A DNA stretch of 64,000 nucleotides from Nymphaea colorata (Eukaryota > Streptophyta > Magnoliopsida > Nymphaeales > Nymphaeaceae), in NCBI RefSeq assembly GCF_008831285.2, contig NC_045141.1, forward strand, positions 21,324,848 to 21,388,847. Direction: 5' to 3'. The position numbers and the translations under genes were made by a program. How positions within the stretch are numbered: position 1 is the first letter of the stretch; each line of letters opens with the position of its first letter. Below the pieces are notes generated by a model. The model did no database searches. It was given only the letters and a program-made list of their open reading frames with translations, and was not told where the DNA came from. Below, piece by piece: positions 50,016 to 61,772 of the stretch.

Positions 50016-51540
50016 CAAATACATAAAAGAGAAGACTGAGACATTAAGATTTAACAAAGAGTTTAATGAGGGTCCGGGCCTTTAATCTTATTGTTCAAAT
50101 GGCAATATGGCTTCCATGTATTAGCAAAGCATGATTTTAGTTCAACTAGTTCAGGTGGTATCGGTGAAGCACCATAACTCTGATTTCATTCTCCAAATCT
50201 ATATTTAAATTTCTAAGATTTCGACCAAGGCCTTAATTCATTTCTTCACCTTTTTTTCTCCTGAGGAGATGGCGATATATATATATATATATATATAATG
50301 AATTGACTTGGCCTGTTTTAACTTCATTTTTTGCATAAAGTACATCTACATATTATAAAATTGATCTTTTGATTCATTATAAGACCAATATATTACATAT
50401 AACATGTATAATAATATATATTGCATAGATAAAATATAAGTTTTAGTAATATATTAGCTACAATATATATATATATATAGCTGGTAGATGAATAAGGAAC
50501 AATATTAGCCTTTGATCTTTTAACTAGGAGAAAAGAGTGCAAATTAATACTAAATAACAAAAATGCTCTATCACCTTGCTTTCACTGTTTTTCTCTCACT
50601 ACCATGGATATGAAAAACATAAATAAAGGATTAAGATTGTTTTTTTATCTATCTAGCATTTAACTATCTAGTACCTACCAATTTCTCTCTCTCTATCTCT
50701 CTCTCTTTGGTAATGACAATTTCTGGTTTTTCCAATTTTTTTACCAGGTTGAGCACCGACTCACCGATTGAGCCGAGTCAACTCGGCTGGATTTTTCAAT
50801 ATTGTTATAAGTGTCTTTCTTCTTTGGAACTAAACATAAAAATGTTATTTTTATGGCCAAAAAAACTAGGGCCGTGCTTTGAATTAACTTGTATATCATA
50901 TAAATAAGAATACCAAAGTTTTAAATAGGTCTGGAAAGTTAGAGCCCCAGGGATGTGCTTGGCCGATAGAGGGAATTCAAAAAAAAAAAAAAAAGAAATC
51001 CGTCTATTTTCCAAATTTTATGCAGCAGAGCTAAAAAAATTTTTTGCTACTCGAATCATAATTTTAAATAATACATAGTAAAATGACTGAGGGACACCCT
51101 AAATGAATGAGAAATGATCGGGTCTGACTGTGCAAGTAAATGAATTTTTTGGGACTGTGTGGACAATTGCACATAAACCCACCCCTTAATGTATGTATTT
51201 ATATTGTCCGGGATATAGTAGTGGAGCTACATGTGGGGTGGTGTGGGCATTTGCCCACACAGGCCACCCCACAATTTGTCATGATTCCCAAACAATTTGC
51301 AATCTTGTATACATCACTGATCCTATGAATATAAAAGTGTTTTAATTAGTGTATTTAGCTTATAACATTTTCTAGCTTCGCTCAATAGCGGAGCGACAAT
51401 GTGACAATGTGGGCAACTGCCCACACCAATCCATCAAAAAAAAAATAGATTGCATAAAGCTGGACTTAGGTTTAGGTTCATGTACTTGTGCCCACACCTG
51501 AACCTCGACTCTCCAGAGCCTGAGCCACGGGTTTTAGTTT
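50016..51540. other. AT-rich DNA with several dispersed-repeat copies
   Basis: (AT)n at about 50275-50297 and 50462-50480. Three copies of the GTGTGGGC palindrome family lie near 51155, 51238 and 51400. No coding signal. Confidence 0.5.
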
Positions 51541-51599
51541 GGATCTGGGTTTAGTTTTGCCTCACCCGGATCCAAACTACAAGACGCCCTCAGCCCATT

Positions 51600-53756
51600 C
51601 CGTTGCCTCATTTCCAGTTTTCGAAGGGGAAAAAGAGAATGCGAGAGAACGAGAGACAAAAGAGAGGGAGACAGAGAATGAAAGAGTGAGAAAGGGAGCA
51701 CGAGAGAGAGCAGGGCTGCAGGAAGGTGGTCGGAAGAGAAGAGGAGAGAGTCAGAGAGAATCACGTGAGGAAAGAGAAGGACGCAGCAGCAGTGGGTAAA
51801 ATCGCTTCAGATTTTTCAATTTTCTCTTTTGATCTTTAATTTTTTTTTTTTTGGATTAATGGTTTGGACGATTATCTTGTCATTGGATAGGTGCTTGTGC
51901 TGTTTTTGTTGTAGTTCGAGGAATCGAATTCCACCAAAAGCAAAATCTAGGTATCCTGATGGTCCAGCTTGCCATTCGAAGCAAGAACCTTTTTAGTTAG
52001 GCCTCTCTACCGCAACGAGTTGTATAATTATCATTTATATACATATGTATTTTGTCTAATACTCTTGCGTTATACTATTTGTTTGCAATATGTTTCCGAA
52101 AACAAACTGGTGCCAAGCCTGGGCAGGTATTTGGATGGTGGAACCTCAGGCTTTCGAACAAAAATTTCCCTGGAAAAATGGAGTTGCTTTCTAATTGAAA
52201 TAACCGAGTTACTTTCTAATTGATTTAGCTGCTTCTCTGCTTTTATTTTTTGCTTTTTACTGTATTATGAATTTAACACGCTAAATAATTATGTTAGATC
52301 CTTTTGAACTTAAAGCATTCGTCTGGAAGCCTTCTGAATGCAAATCAATTCTGTATTATCTTCTTGACACCAGAACATTCACCAGAGAGCTTTGGAGGGT
52401 GAGCTTGTCACATCCTCTATTCTTAAGTTGTTTTCTTTATGCCATTTCCAGATGGTGCATGAAGCTACTACTGGATGCTACCTCAGATATCCAATGTCAT
52501 CAGTTAAAACCTACGCTTTTAGCTCCTGTGCACATTTTTTTCATGCCCATGATCTAGGGATATGAAGAGGTGATTTTGTTTGGCATATAAACATTCAATA
52601 AAGTTTTGGCATTTGATGGAGCAATTTAAAGGAATTGTCTACCTGGAGAAATGTGGTACAAATGTCTACAATTCTTTTGTGAATTTCCATTGATCTCTGA
52701 AGTCCAGATTCTGTTGAGTGCTGTCAAATTCTGCCATTCCAAGATCAGATTAATTAATGATGCCTTCAGTAGGGCAGGGCACAGTTATATATATATATAT
52801 ATAACTGTTTACAAAAATCAGATGACAATATGCTATATTATTATCTTATGGCGCAGGGCACAGCTTGTGACTCTTATTTTCACCTATGAGTTACTAAACA
52901 TTAAAAAGAGGCAAAAGAAATAGCAGTTAGCATGTAAAATATACTTTATAAAATATAGCATTTCCTATGTGCTAGAGCCCTACAGAGTAATCAACATAGT
53001 ATTCGTCAATTGCTATTATTATTAATAACCACAATTTTTTGTGGTAACATGGAATGTTGATAGCATGGATGACAATGTTTGGTAATTTTCCATAGTTTCT
53101 GGTGCATGGAGTTGATGGTATGGCATGCTATGTTTGCTTTGTGGTCCATTTAACATTTTTCTTCCCTTTGACGAAGATTTTCTGATTTATCGCCTTAAAT
53201 GTTTTATACTTATGCTATGTGCGTCTGGAACTACTTAAATTTTGCAGAAATTAATTATGATGACTTATACTTTTGTTATTGAGGGGCAAGGCCTTTGCTC
53301 ATAAAAAGGTCTTCTGTCCTTAAATCTGTTGTTATTTCCTAGAATGTATCATTTGGTATCCTTTGTATTTCATGTCCATTTTCATGCTAAAAGGATGAGA
53401 TATTTCATGTCATTTCTTAGATTCTCAACTGAAATATCAGGCACATAACTCCTAGGCAATCCACAGCATGACTTGTATATATGTTGATGTGTGTAAACCT
53501 GGACGAGAAAACATTATTTTTCATTCTTCACGTCATTCATGCATATTCGGATGATTCTTTTAGTTGAACAGTCCTCCCTCCTGCATTGGCATTGATGTTT
53601 ATGAACCAGCCAGCTGATGTTTTGGGAATTCTTCTCAGGTATGTGCCTGAGGATGTTGCAATAAACTGGTCAGCTCAGTTTGTGCAGTTGGATCCAAGAG
53701 TTTCAGGCACATTGTTTTCAACTTCACCATTTGTATTTGACCTGGTAAATTATTAC
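51600..53756 (+). CDS. Exon-like segments of an unidentified gene (possibly incomplete)
   Basis: A GA-rich stretch (51630-51795) resembling a plant 5' UTR is followed by segments with coding texture and splice signals. One is 52297 to 52398 (DPFELKAFVWKPSECKS, ending ELWR) between a TTAG acceptor and a GGTGAGC donor. Another is about 53563-53742 (ADVLGILLRYVPEDVAINWS, then FVQLDPRVSG, ending FVFDL at GTAAAT). A possible segment at 52452-52555 reads WCMKLLLDATSDIQ and stops at TAG. I do not recognise the family. The full exon chain, start codon and 3' end were not resolved; ALG14 starts only about 1 kb further on. It could be a separate gene, a relict, or partly artefact. Confidence 0.35.
52785..52804. 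repeat. (AT)n microsatellite
   Basis: AT run in the intron-like region of the unidentified gene. Confidence 0.85.
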
Positions 53757-54140
53757 TGGACCTCTCTTCTTTCTGCTAAATTATATAATTTGAATTTTAT
53801 ACCGATTTTAGTAGGTGCAGTTCCAATTTTACAAAGTAACAGGTTTGACTTTGTGGAAAAGCACTTTAACTGGTTGGTTCATCATATTGTAGTCCCTTCT
53901 CGTATTTTGTTAGAAATCTTGTTTTACTTTCCCCGTTAATTAGAATGAAATTGAAGGGAGACCCTACATTGTGATTGTGAAATATCATTGAACATGTGGA
54001 GAACTTCATTTGTTGCTGAAAAAAAATTATCTGCCCCCAAATCCAAACAGTTAGTATTTTTCCTGGTTAAAAAATGAGTACTAATGCAAACAAGGTCATA
54101 ATTTCTCCCTCTCAAAAATCCCCCCCTTCCATGGTGTCTG

Positions 54141-54416
54141 GGCATGCATGGGGCATCAGTCTTCCTGTCCACATTGAGGATTAAGGCATTGTGCTGGCCA
54201 GGAGAAAATAATAATATGAAACAGCACATATAGGTCCTGGTGCATGGGCACATGTGGGGCATCAGTCTTCCTGTCCACATTGACGATTAAGGCATTGTGC
54301 TGGCCAGGAGAAAATTAATAATATAAAACAGCACATGTAGGTCCCGGTGCATGGGCACACATGGGGCATCAGTCTTCCTATCCACATTGAGGATTAAGGT
54401 ATTGTGCTGGCCAGAC
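54141..54416. repeat. Tandem minisatellite, about 106-bp unit, 2.5 copies
   Basis: GGGCATCAGTCTTCCTGTCC begins at 54151 and 54257, with a close copy at 54364. Each unit continues with GATTAAGGCATTGTGCTGGC or a one-base variant. It lies just upstream of ALG14. Confidence 0.9.
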
Positions 54417-54721
54417 TGCTTTGTGTGTGTGTGCAGGTTATGGTGCTGGGATTTTGTGAATTTTGATTTTGGTGTTTGGTTATGATAGGTAGGATCATCG
54501 GGCATCCAGCTTTACTCCCTACTTGAGATGTCTGGTTGATCATATGCTCTCATATGATAAGCATTATTTATATCTTATATATTTGTTTCATAACTTTTCT
54601 TTTCACTTATTTCATGCTTGACTGCTTGTGTACAACTTGGTTTAGATTTCTCAATCCACCAGTTAGTATCCAGCATATTTAGAGAAAAGTGAAGGAAGAA
54701 GGAGAGGAAAAGAGGGTCATA

Positions 54722-57307
54722 ATGGCCCTGATTGGTGTTGCTGCTTCCATCCTTCTTCTTCTTATCTTCATCAGGATCATGTTTGTATTCCTTAGTACAG
54801 GGAAACCAGTCCGCAATTTGTGTTCTTCAAAGCCAGTCAGCACCCTTATCATCCTTGGCTCTGGTATTCTCTATTAGCCATTACTGCCACCACCTTCACC
54901 TCCAACCTTTTTGTTCTTCCGCTGCTCAGTTCATAATTAGTATTTATTTTCTTTGGAGTTTGCAGGAGGCCACACAGCTGAGATGATGAATCTCCTCTGT
55001 GTCCTTGAAATTGATAAATTTTCCCCTCGATCATACATTGCAGCTGCCACTGATAATATGAGCTTGCAGAAAGCCAAGGTGTTTGAACAATCTTTAGCTC
55101 ATGGTGTAAGTCAATCAACATAATTTTTCTTCAGAGACCACCTTTTTCTGATTAATAAATTAAGCATTTTGGTTATGTTTTCTTTGCACATTACTGGGAA
55201 AATTTTAATTTTGTGTAGTGGATTTTTTTTTTCTTTGATTGTTGAACATGTCTAAGTTCATGCAAATATTCATTGTGTACTGCAAATCTTGTGTAATTGT
55301 GATCAAGGCACCTACTGCAAGTTTGGGTTGCAATAGAAGTTCCTGAATTTGTTCCTGCTTTTTGTGCAACCTTCACTGCAGACATGCCAGGTTACCTCTC
55401 TTTTGCTACTGATGCCACCAACCTTGTTTCCATGCATATAGAGTTTTTAGTTTATGGTTGTGACCCCATTCTTAGATTGAAAGCTCCACTCGTGTATTTA
55501 GGTTCTGGTGGCAGATATAAGATTGTTAGGTACTTGTTTACTGCAGTGTATGTAGTTTGGATTATGGTCATTGTTCAAGATTATGCAGCATGAAGAATAG
55601 TCATGTCATTTTGTGTTTTTCTTTTATACTATCACTCTTTTTCAGATGGCTGTCATTACAGTAGTAATGGATTCGATAGGATCTGCCAAGTACAAAGAGT
55701 GATGTGGTTGGACATGACAAACCCAGTATTGTAGTAGCCCGATTTGCAAACGCCATTTGTCATGTTTTTCCACTTGCAGAGGTTTAGTCCTTAGTACCGT
55801 TTAAGAAAAAATCAATTCCTCCACTTGGCACCGCTTTCTCATGCATGTCTCTTAGTTCATTTTTTTTCTGCCATTTGTTTCATGAAAGCTGTTGAGTTTA
55901 ACAATTTTTCTTCGTTGATTCACTAATAGCTTGTCATGGTTTGAAACTTTGAACATTGGTTTGAAAATGTGGTGTTAGTAAGTTGATTCTGTAATGCATC
56001 TATTCCTAGTTTGAAGTCGGGCTTGTAAATCATCCCAATTGGGAAGTAAGTCAATGACCCTGTCAACTTGCTGTGGAGATGTCCCATTTGCAGCTTTAAG
56101 CACCTTCTTTAATATGTTTTGTAGAGTCTCAGATAAACCTTTTCTGCTTGTATTTGGATAATTGTATTCATATCCATGTGCAATTTCAATGTATGAATCT
56201 TTTTTGGAGTATGTAACAATTGAATTTTGCTCATGCTTAGCAAATATTTGAGCTGGGTCAAGCTAGAGCCAAGCTACCAAACCAATGTTGAACAACCTGG
56301 CACAGGTATAGGTTGGCCTAGTATGGCTGGTCTCTTACCTAGCAGATATAGTACAGTAAGAATTTTTTTACAGCTAAATTTTTACACAAGTGTGACAGGG
56401 AGTACCAATTTCTTCGAAGGCAGGCCAATAATCTATGTTATGCGAGTGTTTCAGTTTTTTCTGTTAATTTTCCCTTCTTAAAGGGGGTTTGGGCACCTTA
56501 TTCCAAATATTTTCTGCTTTCCATTTTCTAGATGTTCAGTTGTAATTTTTCTTCTAGGAGTCTTAATCTTATTTTGTAGATTTTGGTATTAAGTTATTAA
56601 CTTGTCCTTTTAGCGCAATCATCCAATGGACAGAAATTCTGGCACAATTCTAGTTCTCTGGGAAAGTTCTGACATGGTGGTTGTTTGTTTAGGCAAGTGC
56701 AGGGAACACAAGCAGGACTGCTAAGTTCATGCAGATTTATCGCAGTCGTGAAGTTGGACAATCATATGTGACTTCTGTTGGAACAACACTCGTTGCCATG
56801 GTTCATGCTTTATGGTTAATATTGAAAATCAGGCCTACAGTGGTATCTCTTTCAAGTTCTTTTCCTCTAGTCTTTGTGATGTTACTCTAGTTAATTTCTC
56901 ACTTCCATGACCCTGTCTTGTCTAGGTACTGTGTAATGGTCCAGGAACCTGTGTCCCTCTCTGTGTAGCTGCATTTCTTGTTAAGGTGCTTAGAATATCT
57001 GTTTCTTGAGTCTCTCTCTCTCTCAGACGCAAAATAAAACAACACATTTTACGTTAATATTTTTTAGTCAATTTGGTATCGGGTATCACTTTTAAGTTTC
57101 AGGTGCTTTTTTTCTATTTGACCTCTGCAGGTAGTTGGCATTAGATGGTCCTTCATTTTCTACGTTGAGAGTATAGCAAGAGTGAAGAAGCTCTCTCTGA
57201 GTGGTCTCATGTTGTACAAACTACATTTGGCTGATCAATTCTTCGTCCAGTGGCCAAAACTACAGAAGGCCTATCCCAGAGCTCAGTATGTTGGTTGTCT
57301 CATGTAA
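54722..57307 (+). CDS. ALG14: ALG14, UDP-GlcNAc transferase membrane subunit, 222 aa
   Basis: ALG14 anchors ALG13 at the cytosolic face of the ER; together they add the second GlcNAc to dolichol-diphosphate-GlcNAc in N-glycan precursor synthesis. Exons: 54722-54863, 54966-55105, 56693-56842, 56926-56985, 57131-57307; all GT-AG with matching phases. Residues 2-24 form the N-terminal membrane anchor. Hallmarks of the family follow: ILGSGGHTAEMM (about 44-55), SREVGQSYVTS, RPTVVLCNGPGTCVP (GPGT at 149-152), FYVESIARVKKLSLSG (about 174-189) and QWPKLQKAYPRAQYVG near the C-terminus. Length matches plant ALG14 (about 230). The first ATG in frame is used; no in-frame ATG lies upstream in that exon. 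The gene appears complete and intact. Confidence 0.96.
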
Positions 57308-60300
57308 TCCATCGGCATTTATCTTTTCAGGATGCCTTTTATACGGCCATACCACATTGTTAATTTGTTGTCAAGTAAATGCTGTTTAATCATTTAAATA
57401 CAAGCTAAATCAAGGAGTCACAATGTGTTTGTGCACGTACATGTACTAGTGAATGGCACTAGCAGGAACTAAGGTGGTGCCCTTTTTCCCTTTCCAGAAA
57501 GGCAAGCGAGGTCGGACGTGGTCTCCTACCAGTTTGTTGCTAACAAAAAAACTTAACAGAGAAGGCTTCGTAAATATATAGAACTGTATCTGGAAGGCTT
57601 CAATCTGGAGGCTTATCCTTCCATTGTTTATCGCCCTGCCTGATGCCATCAAGGCCAGTCGAGCGGCCAAGTATGGAGATGATAATGCCAACAAAGACAT
57701 CCACGTAGCTTGGCTGTTTAACCTGAGGCCCTTCAACTGGGAAAAGTTGAAAGCGTGGATTTTCAAGTTGAAGGGCGGATTGCCAGTGTGCATCTCTATT
57801 GCATAACTGTGAAAGGTCTGCCTAAGGCAGCTTTTTAATGTGAAAAAGAAATCGGGAATGATAACAGTAAAAGTTTTCTTAAAGCCCAATGACGACACGA
57901 TGGATATGGCTTTTCCTTGAATCAAGTTACAGCCCATATATTATGTTGCCTGAGTTTTCTCTCGGTATTCTCTTCATAGGAATCGTTGATCATTTGAGAT
58001 ATTCTTTCTGGCTTTCAGATTTGCTGTTGTGTAAAACTTGTTCCTCCTGTGCCCACCAAATGCCCAGCTTCATACTGGCAGCAAGGCTCTTGCTTTTAAA
58101 GTTTCAACTTGCGTTGCCCAAAGTTAATTTGACAACTTTCTTATGTTTGCGGTAACCAGACCTTAAATTTTCATTTATATAGGGACCCCTCTCATTCCTT
58201 ATTCCCGTTGCTTTTTTATAAGTTCAAACTTGTAACGCCCACTGGATCTTTCTTATGTTTCCAGAATCAGACGAGAATTTCACTTGGGTAGAGGGGCTCC
58301 ATCATCCCTTATTCTCATGACGTTAAGTTTGCACCGTCGAAAAATCACGCTTGCTCACTGGTTCAGATAAATCAGTATGCAGTAAAGGGTTAATCAGGGT
58401 TGTTTTCTTTCAACCTTTAAATCTTCTTTTTTGGCAAAATGGTTTTCTGTCTGAACTTTTTACAATGGCATATGTTGGAAAATTATGTGAAAACCGACAT
58501 AGAGGTCAGGTCACAGTGATTTGAAAAACTATCTAAATGGACCATAATGGATTCACCTGTATGTCTGATTTCATTGAAATATACGAAGAAACAAGCTATG
58601 ATTGCGCCAACTAGAAATTGACGCTTTTCATGGGCAAACGTTGAGAAAATAAAAAAACATGAGTACGCTCGCCTTCAACGAGAAATTGTTGCTGTCCTTG
58701 ACCTAACATTGCTAAAACAATCTTGGGTAATCTTGGGTGGAAAGAAATATAAAAATATATAATGCAAATGGAAAAGAAGGAAGGTTTAGACAACTAGGCA
58801 TGGCCGTCTCTGAACAGAAAGTGGAGCTGTATGTATATCTTGCTGTTGGAATAAAAAAGGTTAGGGGGCCTTTCCCCCGCAGGGTTGGGGCGGAAACAAA
58901 AGATGTAACGGCAAGAAACATCTCTTTAAATAGTGATATTTGTACTTGAAAACATTTGATTTTGTTTGGCAGCAAATCGGACTCAGAGAAGCATTATAAT
59001 ATGTTCAAGAAATGAGCAATAATAGCCATTAAACCGTACATTGTATATGATTTTGCTCCATATCGTCTTCCGCAGTAGCCTGACCTGTGTCTAGCTGCCT
59101 CTGAGCCATCCGATCTACAGTACATTAGATAGTCTTCCTCTTTTGCTCCTGCATGTAGTAAAAAATATAAGTGGTTCTCAAGCCTTGGACTAAAGACTCT
59201 GGTGCTTGATATATGAAATATTTTAAGGCTGGGGCCACCACTAATAATATTAATAGGCTTGCTCATAAAACCATAAAATACTTGCTACCCATAAAATATA
59301 TTTTGGGCTGTAGCTGGCTTACGCTAGCAAGCTTTTAAAGTTGGAAAAAAAGAGAGAAGGGCAAGCAGAGATCCTATAAAAGCTGTTTTCATGACCATGT
59401 GTGCAAGGGCTAAAAAATGTAAAGTTTCGTGTTGTTTGCTCAAATTTAAAGATATTGATGTAGTGTATATGGTTAATTTGGTAGGGAGTAGACACCCTTT
59501 TTGATAATATCTCAAAAATTCAACAACCGCAAGAACATGACAGTTTTGTGGCAGAAGGAAATGTATCATATGCACTCTGACATACTGTAGCTGGACGTTC
59601 AGGTCGTGTCTTTTTCGTGAATGAACTCCAAAAGTGCAATCGCCATGTTTAAAAACCTCTGAATAGAAAATGTTATCACGCTTTTCGATGTATGGACCTT
59701 ATCTTAAGAAGGTTTAGGCATCAACGTTCTGATCCCTTTCGGCTTATCCTCATTTATGGACTGGAAAAAATACAACTTTTTCTGTCCTGAGGATTTCAAA
59801 ACATGGTTATCACATCCTTGCTTATAATTTTATCTGTCCTGAGGATTTCAAAACATGGTGATCACATCCTTGTTTCTTGTAGAAAGCTCCTGTAGGTGAT
59901 ATAGTTGAGCTACAATACATGGTGTTTAGGCATACAGAGATACTTCTCTTTGAAAAGATCAGGTATACAATAACACTTCCCTTTGAAAAGCATCAGGAAT
60001 GGTAACTAGGCCTGCAGCAGAGAGATTTCAAAGGCGGCTTCCCAACTTGCAAGTTATGGAGAAGTTCTACCTGACCATTCTTTTTGCAAAGTCGCAGCCA
60101 GGCTTCAATACGTCAACATTAATGAACGGAGTTAGAATAGGGACCTTATCCCATCCTTCTCTCTCTTGTGCAAAGCATTCGCATGGAGTGATGCATTGTG
60201 CTGCCAAACAAACAAAGATGCTGACTGCATTACTTAATTGCCACAAGCTGACGATGGTGGCGGTCTAATTGCTACTCTTAGGTAGTTGTGTCAGGCTTTT

Positions 60301-60472
60301 TTCTTCCTTGTTTGAAAAATGGTTTAAAAAACTGGTGGTCATGGTTTAGTAGCTAGCTTTTTCCACAATTTGTGAAGAACCTTCAGAGGCTACAAAGCTC
60401 ACTACAACTCTTCTCTCTTGAAAAGACTTGCGCTTCCCTGCCCGTTCATCTGTTCTCTTTTACATCCCTCCG
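57308..60472. other. Spacer between ALG14 and purine permease
   Basis: Open frames of 60 codons on + (57624-57806) and about 163 on - (57446-57937) overlap; neither matches a family I know. A two-copy tandem duplication of about 52 bp lies at 59781-59873 (TCTGTCCTGAGGATTTCAAA repeated at 59833). No splice-supported gene was found. Confidence 0.4.
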
Positions 60473-61772
60473 ATGGCTGCGGTGAAAGAATCTGAGATGC
60501 AAATCAGAGGTTAGTATCTGCAACAAAAGTAAGCTCCTTGCACTGGCAGCAAGGAAGAAAAGAACTCTTTAGCTTGAATCTTTCGTCATCTTCTTTTATT
60601 CCTTGACTGGTTGTCATCAGTGTTTTCCTCTGTTGCCAGTTCAAAGCCACAAAGAAGGTGAACTGGAGAATGGTGATCCTCATCAAGCTCAAGCAACTTT
60701 GTCCATCCATGGCAGCCGACTGCGGTACAGCCGCTTCTGGTGGCTCTCCGTTGCCTTTAATATTCTGATGGTCATTTTTGGTCAGTCTGCAGCGACGATA
60801 TTGGGCAAGCTGTATTTCGCAAAGGGTGGGAAGAGCAAATGGCTGGCCACCCTTGTCCAAACTGCTGCCTTCCCAGTTCTGATCCCTTTCATTTTCTTCT
60901 CTTCTAAAATCAAATTGTCCAATGGCATCGCGACTGTCAATACCCACAGGACCCCGATTTCCACCACGATTGCTGTCTACCTCATTCTTGGCATCATGAT
61001 TGCTGGGGACAACATGATGTACACATACGGTGCAGCTTACCTCCCAGCCTCCACTTTTTCACTCATATGTGCAACTCAATTGGCATTCAATTGCGTCTTC
61101 TCTTTCTTTCTCAATTCACAGCATCTCACTCCCTTCATCTTGAATTCTGTCCTGCTACTGATTCTCAGCTCAATACTCTTAGCCTTCCAATCGGGCAATG
61201 GGCAGTCTACAGATACAACTTCTCAATACTCCACAGGAATTATATTCAACCTTTGTGCCTCCGCCCTCTTCGCCCTCATCTTGTCTCTAATGCAATTCTC
61301 TTTTCAAAAAATCTTCAAGAAGGAGACGTTCTCTGCAGTTTTAGACATGCAGATCTACACATCATTGGTGGCGTCCATGGCCTGCGTGATCGGGCTGTTT
61401 GCAAGTGGAGAATGGGGTGCTCTTGCCGAAGAGTCTGGAGAGTTCAAACTCGGCCGGACTTCATACATATTGGTTAACCTGTTGAACGCAATCAGTTGGC
61501 AGATTTGCTTTGTGGGCACAGTGGGCCTGGTATTCACCGTGTCTTCCCTGTTCTCCAACGCAATCAGTACCCTGGCTTTGCCTTTGATACCCGTCTTGTC
61601 TGTTTTCATTCTCCATGACAAGATTACTGCAACAAAAATTGTGGCTCTGATATTGAGCCTGTGGGGGTGCCTCTCCTTTGTTTATCAACAGTATCTGGAA
61701 GCTGGTGGTACCCCCCTATCTTGGTCTTTCTCCGCGAGCAAGAGAAAAAGGTCTGGCACCACAGATTCGTAA
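60473..61772 (+). CDS. Purine permease (PUP family), 389 aa
   Basis: PUPs are plant membrane transporters of the drug/metabolite superfamily that move adenine, cytokinins and related purine derivatives with protons. Exons: 60473-60509 (12 codons plus one base) and 60640-61772, GT-AG, in phase. The start MAAVKESEMQIR is supported by the intron position; the long frame upstream in exon 2 is intron read-through. Family hallmarks: RFWWLSVAFNILMVIFGQ (first helix), ILGKLYFAKGGKSKWLATL, QTAAFPVLIPF, GDNMMYTYGAAYLPASTFSL, CATQLAFN, the later SLFSNAISTLALPLIPVLSV and HDKITATKIVALILSLWG. About ten hydrophobic helices are visible and length fits the family (350-400). Substrate and subgroup cannot be told. 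The gene looks intact. Confidence 0.95.

Noticed and set aside
52115-52223. GGTSGFRT string resembling a phosphohexomutase GTxGxR motif
   Set aside because: Only this short string matches; surrounding residues do not fit the family and splice context is unclear.
60603-60639. Extension of the purine permease frame upstream of exon 2
   Set aside because: It reads through the intron end; the acceptor at 60638-60639 joins in phase to the short ATG exon at 60473.
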